This document shows positions 13,231-23,317 of a stretch of DNA of 64,000 nucleotides, in pieces. Under the pieces are notes generated by a model. It was not told the origin of the DNA. It saw nothing but the letters and a program-made list of their open reading frames with translations, and did no database searches. The stretch is from NCBI GenBank assembly GCA_027405735.1, contig JAPEHQ010000009.1, forward strand, positions 1,426,001 through 1,490,000. Reading direction: 5' to 3'. A program made the position numbers and the translations under genes. Position 1 is the first letter of the stretch. Each line of letters begins with the position of its first letter. The stretch is from Mucor racemosus. Taxonomy: Eukaryota; Mucoromycota; Mucoromycetes; Mucorales; Mucoraceae.

Positions 13231-13716
13231 CAGTCGTGATTCGATTTAGGGGACTCATAAATAACGGATTTTTGATTTAATGGACAATTTGAAATCTCCC
13301 GTATTTTTTTAATAATTTTACTGCCTAAATTCACTGAATCGATTCAGTGGATAGTGGACAATTTCGTTTCTACAAGTCCACTATATTAGTAAAATATAAA
13401 TACTATTGTATAAAACTGTATTTAGCCGGCAATAGCTTGATCTGATAGCCATGAAATTAGAAGAAATATGGAGAGTAACCAAATCTACCTCAGTCTTTCA
13501 TTAAATTTCTTGTTATCCACTGTTCAATTCAGTTGCTCGAATATGAAAAGCCTTTATTAAAAATATTATTTAATACTATAAACTAGTAAAGCCTTTTTAT
13601 TATTATTTTTTGATCCAATATTACGGAAAATGATTTATTCGATTTGGTGGAAAATTCGATTTAATGGACACTTTTCTCCCTCCCAACGATTCCACTACTA
13701 AATCGAATCACGACTG
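13231..13716. mobile_element. pogo/Tc1-mariner-type MITE
   Basis: A 486-bp segment bounded by inverted repeats: CAGTCGTGATTCGATTTAG at the left and CTAAATCGAATCACGACTG at the right, a perfect 19-bp pairing. It is flanked by TA on both sides (13,229-13,230 and 13,717-13,718), the target of Tc1/mariner/pogo transposases. The CAGTCGT...TCGATTTA form of the end is typical of pogo/Fot-like elements. No coding capacity. It lies inside the Plavaka-like element and so is younger. Confidence 0.9.
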
Positions 13717-13819
13717 TATATACTTCAAAAGTAGCATATATTCTATTAATTGACAACATTACTTAAGTGGAATATGCATCAATAAAATTAGCGCATCCTA
13801 ATGGAATAAATTCTAACAT

Positions 13820-14510
13820 GAAATGTTCATAAATGCACAAAAGTTCGGGTTTTGTGCATTTTTTTTATAAAAAATGTGCATTTATGAACATTTGTGCATT
13901 TATGAACATTTTTTTTAGAAAAAAATTGACCAGTAAGAAAAAAAAGCAAAAAAAATGTTCATTTGTGAACATTTATGCATGTTTATGCAACGAATGTGCA
14001 CGTTTTGTAGTGATATTAAACGAGCCGAGCCTTTTTTATGCAGCCGAGCTTTTCTCAAGGCTCGTTAAAGTTAGACGAGCTTACAAAAAAGCTCGTTCAA
14101 CCTCGACGAGCTTTTTTTTGCGCGTGACTAGAACTCGTTTACCCCAAACGAGCTTTTTTATGCAGCGACTAAAACTCATCATCTCAATGCGAGCTTTATT
14201 TTACCTTTCCAGTGACAAATATCTAAAGTAAAGCAAACTTATGAATGTCAATTGACAATTATCTAAAGTAATAATGTCATAGCATTTACTAATTATTATT
14301 TAAATTTGAACTTTTTGAAAAGAAGTCAAAAGCTCGTCTTTCTCAAACGAGCTTTTTAAAAAAAAGTCAAAAACTCGTCTTTGTCAAACGAGCTTTTATT
14401 AAAGCTCGGCTCGAGCTCGAGTGATACAAAGCTCGGCTCGTTGTGGCGAGCTTTGGTCAAGCTCGTCCTAGGCTCGGCTCGTCTTTTATACTTAACGTTT
14501 TGTGAACATT
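13820..14510. repeat. TGTTCAT and GAGCTCG-rich arrays at the right end of the Plavaka-like element
   Basis: Repeated 'TTTGTGCATTTATGAACAT' words (13,830-13,990) are followed by repeated 'ACGAGCTTTTT', 'AGCTCGTC' and 'GGCTCG' words (14,030-14,490) in both orientations. Part of it (14,025-14,285) has a second copy at 740-960. Small open frames that cross this array are by-products of the repeats. Confidence 0.65.
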
Positions 14511-14556
14511 TTGGCATATTTTCGATTTTTATGGACATTTTTTCGCCGTGGTGTAG

Positions 14557-15328
14557 AGCGACGCCATAAGTGAACATAGCAAGATTGAACGGCTAAGTCT
14601 CTTATACTATGATATATCGAAGTTATAAATAAAAAAGCGTTTTTTTTTAAACTTTTCTTATGTTTAACCATGTACGATCTGAAAATTCAGACTTTGTAGC
14701 GGACATTTTCAGGGCTCATTTCATCCTTACCAACACTCATGATTTTGATCAAAAAAAAGAAAAATCAAATTTTGATACCAAAATCGACGTTTAAATGTAC
14801 TACATTGTGAGAGAAAATTGTAGCCATAGCTAATACGTATTTGATAAAAGCTTAATATTAAATGTTAAGTAATAAAACTTTGTACTTTTGCCCCAAAAAC
14901 GGTTTTTTGGTTAAAGGATTTTCATGTAATATTTTGCAATAAAAATGTTTATTATTTTTTATTGAGCAGGTAGAGCGCTAAATTCTGTATATGTATATAT
15001 TTTTTGTTTTTATAATTGGTAGTATAATTAACTCTAGATTTGCAAAATCAGAAAAAAAAAATTAAAAAATGTCAAAATGGATGATCTGGACAAGAATAAT
15101 TTTTAAAATTAATATTCCGCTTATAAGCCTTGTACGTCTTAAAAATAAGAGATTTTATAATATTTGCGGGCTTTTTCAAGGATTTACAATGCTGTATCCA
15201 CTTGATTCAAGCTTATTACTGTAAATATTTATTCATGTTAATATTGTGTTGTAGTTTATTTGATGATCATATAGTCTTGCTTTATAATTATTGCGTTAGA
15301 GATAATTTATATTGAGTTTTAGTCTTAC
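14557..15328 (+). repeat. Internal direct repeat of the CACTA element, copy 1
   Basis: From 'GAGCGACGCC' onward this matches 17,398-18,169 and 56,213-56,984. Before the Plavaka-like insertion it was continuous with about 8,500-8,678. Long tracts are identical between 14,940-15,120 and 17,780-17,960, so the duplication inside the element is recent relative to the second element copy. The open frame at 15,130-15,315 is not conserved in the 56-kb copy and is probably not a gene. Confidence 0.8.
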
Positions 15329-16065
15329 CTCTCCAATATCATAAACATAAACATGACCATAACTGGAACATATTGCCACCTTTTTGTTGGTTTTCGAGGA
15401 TGTTAAACAGCCAATTTTGAAGCCAATTCCATTTCTAACTCGTACTGAAATGTACTTCTTATAAATAGTCTTTTAAACTAAGACCTAGGAGCTCTTGCGT
15501 CTTTCTTTTACCGTTAGTTTTTCTGGTAATAAAGTCTGTGTTCTCCATGATAAATGTTACTAGTCTTTATTATTATTCTTTGTCATTTCTCACTTCTTAT
15601 ACTACTACTAGGAGGAATGTGGTTTGCTTCAGTGAAGCTTCCCAAACTAGATATAAAGTTGCTAAATATATAATAGATGAAAGAAAGCTTATTTATTAAA
15701 AGGATTCAATGGATGTGAAATATACATCATCATAATTCGACCACGTCACTACTAATCTATCACCATAACTATATACTACTAACCAATCTATTGCCATAGC
15801 AATAACAGGTGAACAACATCTACTACTCACACTACATTTTATAAACATCCAACTAGACATATTCCATCATGACATCTTTCTATAAATAAGATTGTATTTA
15901 TCCATAAGCTCTCATTTCTTACCCTCTTTTTTCCAAGCCAATTTATTCAGTGCTTAACTAGAAGAGCCAACTTAAGTACTCAAAAATGGCTCCTCGGTAT
16001 TTGCATTCAAATTCCATAAATTAAATTGAGTGGTTCCATCTACAGTAGTATCAAACGCATCATCT
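15329..16065 (-). pseudogene. Captured dynein intermediate chain gene fragment, copy 1 (interrupted)
   Basis: On the minus strand, two parts separated by a ~530-bp insertion reconstruct one exon of a WD-repeat protein. The upper part reads DDAFDTTVDGTTQFNLW then NLNANTEEPFLST, a stop, VGSSS, a stop, ALNKLAW. The lower part reads KKVAICSSYGHVYVYD followed by IGE and a GTAAGA donor. The succession 'F.LWNLN..TE.P', 'ALN.L.W' and 'VYVYDIGE' is that of the C-terminal WD repeats of cytoplasmic dynein intermediate chain (identified by recall of the family, not by search). In-frame stops and the insertion make it non-functional. It is carried inside the CACTA element and repeated at 18,170 and 56,985. 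Confidence 0.65.
15385..15914. mobile_element. Possible solo LTR inside the dynein fragment
   Basis: About 530 bp present here but absent from the two other copies of the dynein fragment, so it is an insertion. It can be framed as TGTTGG...TCTCA, i.e. TG...CA ends typical of LTRs. Flanking pyrimidine-rich sequence prevents a clear target duplication. It contains an AATAAA-like signal (about 15,528). No coding sequence. The insertion is well supported; the LTR label is weak. Confidence 0.4.
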
Positions 16066-16113
16066 ATCAGCCCCCTTATGATAAATGTCAATCTAAAATC
16101 AAAAACATCCCAT

Positions 16114-16393
16114 TGTAATGATCTGTAATTTTGGATTAACAACAAATGTGGATAATATGTTGTTTATAGATATTATTTTTGTAATTATAAATTGGTGATC
16201 ACTGGATTGATGAAGGTTGGTGTTCTTATTTGTAAATTAGATATTTATGTGAATAAATAAAAGTAAAGAGAGTGTAACAAGACAGATGAATCTACAAGGG
16301 ATCATGTAATGATTTTCTTGTAGTATTATACAGTATATATAAGGAATGAGGCAAGGTTTCGCATAAATAAAACTAAATGTTTGGCTCATTACA
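16114..16393 (+). mobile_element. Solo LTR (LTR1) with 5-bp target duplication
   Basis: 280 bp beginning TGTAATGATC and ending CTCATTACA, flanked by CCCAT on both sides (16,109-16,113 and 16,394-16,398). The homologous position of the second CACTA copy (57,231-57,236) has the site without the insert. Internally there is a TATATAAGG promoter-like box followed by a conserved 'GAATGAGGCAAGGTTT' block, as in an LTR U3/R. Two further copies are at 31,286 and 55,573. A 5-bp duplication and TG..CA ends identify an LTR retrotransposon remnant left by recombination between LTRs. Confidence 0.9.
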
Positions 16394-16929
16394 CCCATTG
16401 TCATTGTTATAAGCTATGAAAAGCTTAATCTTTAATAATACAGCAATTAAATAAAAAAAGATGACACTACTAACAACATATGGTGAGTATTTAACATCTA
16501 AGTAAGTTTGATGATGAAGTGTGCTTTTAAACCTTTTTAAAAATTCTGAGACAAACACAACACTTTGGTCCTGTAATTTCTATCCATCAAAATTTTGCGA
16601 CTTTTCACTACATAATGAATGCACCTTTTATCAATAATCTTGACCTCGATGTGCACTGGGTGTCAGTTTTTTACCAGTTGCATTTTCTCTGACTCATGAA
16701 TATTTAGTCATGTTGAACGATGATTTGTAGCATTGCCAAATAAGAAGAATGAATGCTCCAAGAGTTTTCTGCGTATCAAATTATGCAATTTAGTAGCAAT
16801 GATTGCAATTAACTATGATTTTGAGCCTATTAATGTTAATCAGAATAATTAGTACTTTTATTCAAACGTAAGCTTTGCTTATACATTCACATTCGTCCAT
16901 TCAATAAATGACGTTGAATTTATTATCCG

Positions 16930-17121
16930 TTATATCAATCCACCAACCTCATCTTGATCCAATACATTTGACAATGAAATGCCAAAATTACACTTGAGCC
17001 ACCAGGTATCGCCACAAAAACATTGCGCACAGATCGACGAAGCATCACAATTTGGACCATTTTTTGTGTTCATAGATGTAATTTCTCTCAGACATTCATA
17101 AAACTCTGCATGAACCATCAT
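16930..17121 (-). other. Short cysteine-rich open frame in the CACTA element
   Basis: A 63-codon frame with six cysteines, including 'ICAQCFCGDTWWLKC', on the minus strand. The sequence is missing from the second CACTA copy, which diverges near 57,830. It has no obvious start context or partner exon. It may be another captured host fragment or chance. I do not recognise the family. Confidence 0.25.
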
Positions 17122-17269
17122 ATCTCTATCCGTTCAATTTAATTGAAATAAATTGAATGCCAACATCGTACTTGATGATGCTAAAAAAACGTAAGTATAA
17201 AAAAAGTGGTGGGACGTACAATTATAACTCTTCTAAGTTCATTCAAGATACAAAGTAAATTACAGCACA

Positions 17270-18169
17270 CGGACCATAAAGTAAACGAAATAGGCAATGT
17301 CTGTTACTATAGATTATAAAAACATATATTTTTCTACCAGAAAAACCGTCTGTCATATCATTACATTCATTAAAAAATTGCAAAAGCGAGCCCGTAGAGC
17401 AACGCCGTAATTGAGCATACTATAGCAAGATTGAACGGCTAAGTTTCTTATACTATGGTATATGTAAATTTTAAATAAAAAAGTGCTTTTCAACTTTTCT
17501 TATGTTTAACCATGTACGGTCTGAAAATTCAGACTTTGTAGCGGACATTTTCAGGACTCATTTCATCCTTACCAACACATGATTTTGATCTAAAAACAGA
17601 AAAATCAAATTTTGATACGAAAATCAACGTTTAAATATACTACGTTGTGAGAGAAAATTGTAGCCATAGATGATACGCATTTTATAAAAGCTTAATATTA
17701 AATGTTAATTAACGTAAATTTGTACTTTTGGCTCAAAAACGGTTTTTTGATTAAAGGATTTTCATGTGATGTTTTGCAATAAAAATGTTTATTATTTTTT
17801 ATTGAGCAGGTAGAGCGCTAAATTCTGTATATGTATATATTTTTTGTTTTTATAATTGGTAGTATAATTAACTCTAGATTTGCAAAATCAGAAAAAAAAA
17901 ATTAAAAAATGTCAAAATGGATGATCTGGACAAGAATAATTTTTAAAATTAATATTCCGCTTATAAGCCTTGTACGTCTTAAAAATAAGAGATTTTATAA
18001 TATTTGCGGGCTTTTTCAAGGATTTACAATACTGTATCCACTTGATTCAAGCTTATTACTGTAAATATTTATACATGTTAATATTGTGTTGTACTTTATT
18101 TGATGATCATATAGTCTTTATAATTATTGCGCTAGAGGCGATTTACATTACGTTTTTTTTTACTCTTAC
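17270..18169 (+). repeat. Internal direct repeat of the CACTA element, copy 2
   Basis: Homologous to the unit split across about 8,530-8,678 and 14,557-15,328, and to 56,100-56,984. It retains the uninterrupted 'CCCGTAGAGC' where the Plavaka-like element inserted in copy 1. The frame at 17,970-18,185 overlaps the dynein fragment on the other strand and is not considered a gene. Confidence 0.8.
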
Positions 18170-18278
18170 CTTTCCAACATCATAAACATAAATATGGCCA
18201 TTACTGGAACCTATTACTACCTTTTTACCCCCCCTTTTTGTCCCAAGCCAATGTATTCAATGCTTTACCAGAACGAAC
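18170..18278 (-). pseudogene. Captured dynein intermediate chain fragment, copy 2
   Basis: The minus strand reads VRSGKALNTLAWDKKGG, a one-base shift, then KKVVIGSSNGHIYVYDVGK, followed by a GTAAGA donor at the same place as in copies 1 and 3. It is less damaged in the GSSNGH...YVYD strand than the others but is frameshifted in a run of G. It is truncated upstream. It is part of the duplicated segment of the CACTA element. Confidence 0.6.
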
Positions 18279-19080
18279 TTACTTTTGAGCTATAAAAATT
18301 TATTTATTAATTATTAATAAAATCAATTATTAATAACAAGTTAACAAGCTAATAAGTAATAATTATGGTGTACCTTTGATAGTTGGTAGTGATATACAAG
18401 ACAACACCTTGATTTCCTCTTCTTGGCTGCTGGTCATTAAATAGAAACAAATATTTTTTAGAAACTAAATAGATTAACGTGAGTTTATTCATTCATTCAA
18501 ATCAAGTCAATACTATACATACTTTTATAATCACCAGTTTTTCTCCAGGTAGATATCGACTTTAGACCAAAAAAGCATTGATTATAACGTAGATAGTGGA
18601 ACAAAATGATTAAGTCCTGGGACGCTTTTTTTGTTCGAAAAAGATATTATAACGTGCCCTAACATTAACAGTTAATAATTTATTTCCAAATAAACAATAG
18701 GAAAAACATGTACTGTACTTGTGCCTGCTTCTTGATTTCAGTTCATAAAAAAATATTGATCGTTTTGTTGTAGTTTTAAACGTAAATCAAAGAACTGAGG
18801 AAAGAGTAGGGAAGAAAAAGATCGTGTGTTACAAACAGAAATTTACAAAAGCATAAATACTTTTAGTGTTGCCAAACAGGTTGTTGTCGTTGTTCCCATT
18901 TGGTCCCTGAAAGAAGAACATGGGCAGAACTCTTTCAAACCCCAAATTTCAAATTGATATATCTCGTCAATAAAGGCAATTCTGTTGAATCAGAGTAATT
19001 CACATCTGATTTAAGCCATTCAAATTATTTTTATTATTAATTATATTATGATTGATATACTTTAATAAATTGACTACAAA
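18279..19080. other. CACTA element interior without recognisable genes
   Basis: AT-rich sequence homologous to about 58,080-58,870 in the second copy. No coding potential was supported. Short TTATTAAT runs at about 18,300-18,350. Confidence 0.5.
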
Positions 19081-19192
19081 ACATTGATCTCATTGCTCTG
19101 CTCATCTGGGCTGCCTGATCTGCACAAAAGTTTTTATTCTGCCCATCTGTGCAGATCATTATGCCCATGGGAAGCATAGTTCGGCCGTAGTG

Positions 19193-20475
19193 TTCAAAGA
19201 AAATGTACCTTCACTTTATAGGACATTGATATCTTTCGAAAAATACAAATGCTAGTTCCAGAATATACCGTAAGTGCGCTAGCCAAATATTAATCAAAAT
19301 TGACCAAGATCTACCTAAAATTGATTATAAAAAATTGAGCACCTAAATTGACGTGTTAATTTTTTATATGCACAAGATAGATCCAACTCTAAACTACTCG
19401 GCATTTTTTGTTTCAGCGAAAAATATTCATTTTTCGTCGATATAAGCAAAATAATAGTTTCCATTAGAGATTAACCCTATGCTAACTGAGCTTCAAAATT
19501 GATTTGCTATAAAATCGACTAGAAAATGATCAAAAGAACAAAATTGCCTAGTGGCTCATGAACTGCAAAGTAAGTTGAAATAGCACACTAAATGGTTTTT
19601 GTGCAGTTTTAAATTCTGCATCCACCTAAATAAAATTCAGAAAAATGTTTCAAATAAAATTGTACGTAAAATGCGATTGAAATTTTGGAGGTTTTTTTGA
19701 AAATACACATTATTTTTTATAAACATGTTTCAAAAATAAGTAACGGAAATAAAGAACAACAAAATTATCTATCGATGGAGTTATTATTTAATCTTTTGGC
19801 TGCATTTTTCGTAGAGAAAGCAAGATTTTTGTCCAATTTTTTTCGGTTTCAGAATTTTGGATGAGGGTATACAAGGGGAAGATTGAGGATAGAAATGAAG
19901 GTATCACTTTTATACATTTTTGAGGATATCTCTACGAAAAATCAATATTTTAAAAAAAGCTAAATTGGATTCGAGAGAGCTCAACGAGCTTAATGACATG
20001 AATGTAAAAAAGATGCTGCTCAATATAACAAATATTTTGAAATCTACCACAAAAAGGTCAAAAAAATGAAAAAAAATTAAAAGTGCTCAGAATTTTTTTA
20101 AATCAAAATATATTATAGAGTGCTTCAAAACAAGTAAGTTTCATTATTAAAAAGTGTTAGTATAGCTTAATTTTTTGTAGAGATATGAAGCCTCAAAGTT
20201 TTTAAGTTTCAGCGATGATATACTGTACCTGTAAAAATCCGAAACATTAGCACTAAAAAAGTTATATCAGCTGCAAAAAATAGGATATTTCCGGATGCTC
20301 ATTTTTGAATTAAAGTTTATCATCTCAGGTACATTGGCATATAATTTTTTCTTGGTGTTATTTAGCGAAAAAAAAAGTAGAGCAGGGATGAAAAGTGAGG
20401 CCCAGTTTTCAAGGAAAAAGCAGTGAATTTGACGTGTTTTCTGGTCTTTTGTGGGTGACATTTCGATTTAAAGCT
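19193..20475 (+). repeat. Repeat A (copy A2, right part)
   Basis: Continues the repeat A copy that the CACTA element split (left part at 7,206-7,320). It is collinear with 31,559-32,640, 60,622-61,760 and the reverse of 41,650-42,830. The small recurring frame starting 'MRVYKGK' at 19,860 is broken here by a frame change and stop, evidence that this copy is not under coding constraint. Confidence 0.8.
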
Positions 20476-20777
20476 ATTAATATATAGCAATAAAATAAAA
20501 CAAAAAGTTTGCACCAGCTTTTCAAACAATGAAATACACAATGATAGCCTTTGTAATAAATTTTATTGAGTAATGAGGATAGAGAGCTGCTTAAAATCTA
20601 TCTATCTTTGAAAACGGATTTTCAATCATCATGAATCTATCATCATCATCACAGTAAGAATAAATCTGAACGTCACGAAATACTACCGTTGTCCAAAATT
20701 TTGTAGACACGCGCATCATAACGCGATCAAATAGTCTCTTCTCTTTGAAAAATAACTTAGTACAGCGAAAATAAAAC

Positions 20778-21932
20778 ATGAGTGAAATGGAAATCGATAC
20801 ACCTGTCTTTAAAGGCAAAGGAAAAGAAAAAGTATTAGCTATAACTGATGAATTGGATAACTTGCCTTGGGTAGAGAAATACAGACCTCAAACATTAGAC
20901 GACCTTGTGTCCCATGAAGATATTACCTCTACAAGTAAAACAACACCAATACATGTAATATACGATAAATATTAATGTTACTTATTTTTGCTAGTCGAGA
21001 CATTTATTGACAGAAAAAGACTTCCTCATTTATTGTTTTATGGTCCACCCGGTACAGGTAAGACAACAACAATTCTTGCCTGTGCCAGAAAGCTGTATGG
21101 TGAGAAATTCAAGGCAATGATATTGGAATTGAACGCTTCCGACGATCGTGGTATTGATGTTGTGCGAGAACAAATCAAAAATTTTGCTAGTACAAGAAAC
21201 ATTTATAGTTCTGGATTCAAATTAATTATTTTGGATGAAGCCGATGCCATGACAAATCAAGCACAATCCGCTTTGCGTCGTGTCATTGAAAAGTATACCA
21301 AAAATGTTCGTTTCTGTATTATCTGTAATTATGTCAGTAAAATTATCCCAGCTATTCAATCTCGTTGTACTCGATTTCGATTTGCACCTTTATCAATGGA
21401 ACAAGTTGATTCTAGACTTCAAACAATCATCGATGCTGAAAATGTAAATTTGACAGAGGATGGTAAAAAGGCATTGCTTCGACTTAGCAAAGGCGATATG
21501 CGTAGAGCTTTGAATATTTTACAAGCTTGTCATGCTGCATATGATCGTATTGATGAGGCTGCTATTTATAATTGTACTGGACATCCCCAGCCCCAAGATA
21601 TAGAACGTATTTCAAAATGGATGATGGCGGAAGAGTTTACAACTGCATACTCAAGTAAGTTGGTATAGAATAAGGTTTAAGATATGGGTATCTAATCAGA
21701 GTTATTTGTAGATATCGAAAAGTTAAAGAGAGAATCAGGCTTGGCTTTACAAGATATTGTGGGAGAAGTGTACAATTATGCCAGATTAATTGAGTTTCCA
21801 GCTAAATCTCGTATATTCATTTTAAAAAATTTAGCCGATATTGAATATAGATTAGGAGAAGGTGCAAATGAGCAGATCCAACTGAGCGCTCTTGTAGGTG
21901 TTTTTAAGTTAGCACAAGAAAATATTGCTTAA
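20778..21932 (+). CDS. RFC3: Replication factor C small subunit (yeast Rfc3 / human RFC5 type)
   Basis: Clamp-loader AAA+ ATPase subunit that helps load PCNA onto primer ends in the nucleus. Exons are 20,778-20,934, 20,995-21,654 and 21,712-21,932, giving 345 residues, the usual family length. The start is the first ATG and is followed by the conserved 'NLPWVEKYRPQTLDDLVSH' box. Visible motifs: Walker A GPPGTGKTT at residues 69-77, 'NASDDRG' at 99-105, Walker B with DEAD at 133-136, and the SRC motif at 175-177 that supplies the arginine finger to the neighbouring subunit. DEAD and 'GDMRRALN' resemble the Rfc3/RFC5 branch more than Rfc2 or Rfc4; the branch call comes from overall resemblance ('CTGHP', 'TTAY'). 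Both introns are about 60 bp with GT..AG ends. The preceding 300 bp to repeat A would hold the promoter. Confidence 0.95.
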
Positions 21933-22806
21933 ACATTTGATTCTTTTTTAATAAAAAAAACACGCTTTAGTTCAATTTATGCACTTTAGTATCACATAAA
22001 AGAGAATTGATCTTGAACCAATGAAGCCCCCCTTTCCCCTTTCTTTCGGCAGTCAATGTTATAAAGATTAGTTGTTGTCATACACAAGAAAATGATTACA
22101 TTTAGACGGTAATCCCGAGGAATTAGGAGAGCATGCAAATCAGGTATATCGAGATGTCCATTTAAATAGCTAGTATACAAAAGATGAAAGTTTCTATAAA
22201 ATTTTTCATCTGCAGGTTTTAATACTAACCAATATTTCCTTGAAGACATTGCTTATTCTTTTCTAAAAAATTCTTTTTAGTCGAACTTAGATCAATGACG
22301 AAAATAATGATTATAGAAGACCGGATCTTTAATGGAGCCTATATATTATACAAACTGAGCAGGTTTCAGTTTTTGTAATAAATTACTTTATATATGATAT
22401 CGCGATATCGCTATTCAAGGCTTAGTGTGTAATACCTAATTGTTCCCGGGCTATTTTCTTTGAAACATTTCATACATATATAGACAGAAGCAGCATTTTT
22501 CTTATTGAAGTACTAACTTGGTATGTAGATAATCTCGATTTTGAAAACTGGAGATCAAATCAAATGAACCTTACAACAGGTTTTTTTTCACAATTTCAGT
22601 TTTCCTGTGACCTTGAAAGGATCCTTTTTTTTTTTTTTTTTTTCACATACAGTGATTTGGTGGAAAAGGGCAGGCGAGCAGGTTTATTTTAAAAGGAAAG
22701 AAGAACTCCCACTTTCTGTTCTTTTTCTCTTTCTTTTCTTTTCTCTTATTTTTGAATTTCGTATTGTATGTTGAAACATTTATAGCATAAAATACACTTT
22801 TAAAAA
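21933..22806. other. Intergenic, RFC3 terminator to GATA-factor promoter
   Basis: Begins with an AATAAAAA polyadenylation-like sequence near 21,950. It includes a perfect 14-bp palindrome (GATATCGCGATATC, 22,396-22,409), a poly-T run at 22,626-22,643 and a CT-rich leader (22,715-22,750) just before the GATA-factor start. No gene was recognised. Confidence 0.45.
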
Positions 22807-23277
22807 ATGGATATCTCAAAAATTTGTACCGATACGCCAGAGACAACATATTCTTCTTCTTCATTTTCTACCGTCTCAACACCATCTGAACATAGGTAAA
22901 TAAAATTACAGAAAAAAAAATGTAAATAATTGACATGAAACCGTTTTCCAAAAAAAAAAAAAAAAAAAAAAAAAGGGATTCATTACCTCGAATCAATGTA
23001 AATAATTCTACAAAAAATAATAGACATGCATATCAGTTACAATATCAACTACAACACCAATATTTGAAATCTTATAGCCCTAGAGAGCAGTACCATCACC
23101 AGGAACAATCTATTTTGGATCATTCTTCTTCAGATCACGCAGATCAACGCATTTTAACATCATCTCCTTTCTCTTCTTCTTCTTCTTCTTCTTATCATAC
23201 AAAACCATTGCCTATTGTATTTAATGGTCCAAGACCAATTGCTCCTCAACCAATTTCTTCTTCTTCTCCTTCTCCTT

Positions 23278-23317
<40 letters not shown>

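Larger units (their letters stand above)
8679..14553 (+). mobile_element. Plavaka/CACTA-like transposon, defective, nested in the CACTA element
   Basis: Terminal inverted repeats begin CACCACGGCGAA at 8,679 and end TTCGCCGTGGTG at 14,553, and can be paired over about 26 bases with two mismatches. The target duplication is TAG (8,676-8,678 and 14,554-14,556). Two uninterrupted copies of the same host segment exist in this window (TAG at 17,395-17,397 and at 56,210-56,212), so the insertion is certain. The element is 5,875 bp and holds the N-terminal half of a transposase gene (10,627-11,487), a pogo-type MITE (13,231-13,716), tandem 'TGTTCAT' subterminal repeats and GCTCG-rich arrays near the right end. 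The catalytic part of the transposase is missing, so it cannot move by itself. Confidence 0.85.
7321..19192 (+). mobile_element. CACTA-type DNA transposon, non-autonomous, with nested insertions
   Basis: The ends are inverted: CACTACGGCCGA at 7,321 and TCGGCCGTAGTG ending at 19,192, with weaker pairing for about 12 more bases. A 3-bp duplication TTC flanks it (7,318-7,320 and 19,193-19,195). The reverse-strand repeat A copy has the unduplicated site (GAA at 42,830-42,832) with the same flanks, which directly shows the insertion. Terminal CACTA, 3-bp duplications and subterminal repeats (many CATGTGCATAA-like words at 7,330-7,650 and near 19,100-19,180) are hallmarks of the CACTA superfamily. 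Without nested elements it is about 6 kb. No transposase of its own is seen. It carries dynein intermediate chain fragments and an internal ~1-kb direct duplication. A second, partial copy lies at 55,843-58,980. Confidence 0.85.

Noticed and set aside
14356..14577. Overlapping open frames on both strands near the Plavaka-like right end
   Set aside because: They run through the GAGCTCG repeat array, which lacks stops by composition, and have no start context or homologous exon.
15130..15315. Conserved 61-71 codon frame in the CACTA internal repeat (also 17,970-18,185)
   Set aside because: Lost in the third copy at 56,770-56,960, with no known domain; its conservation between two copies reflects recent duplication.
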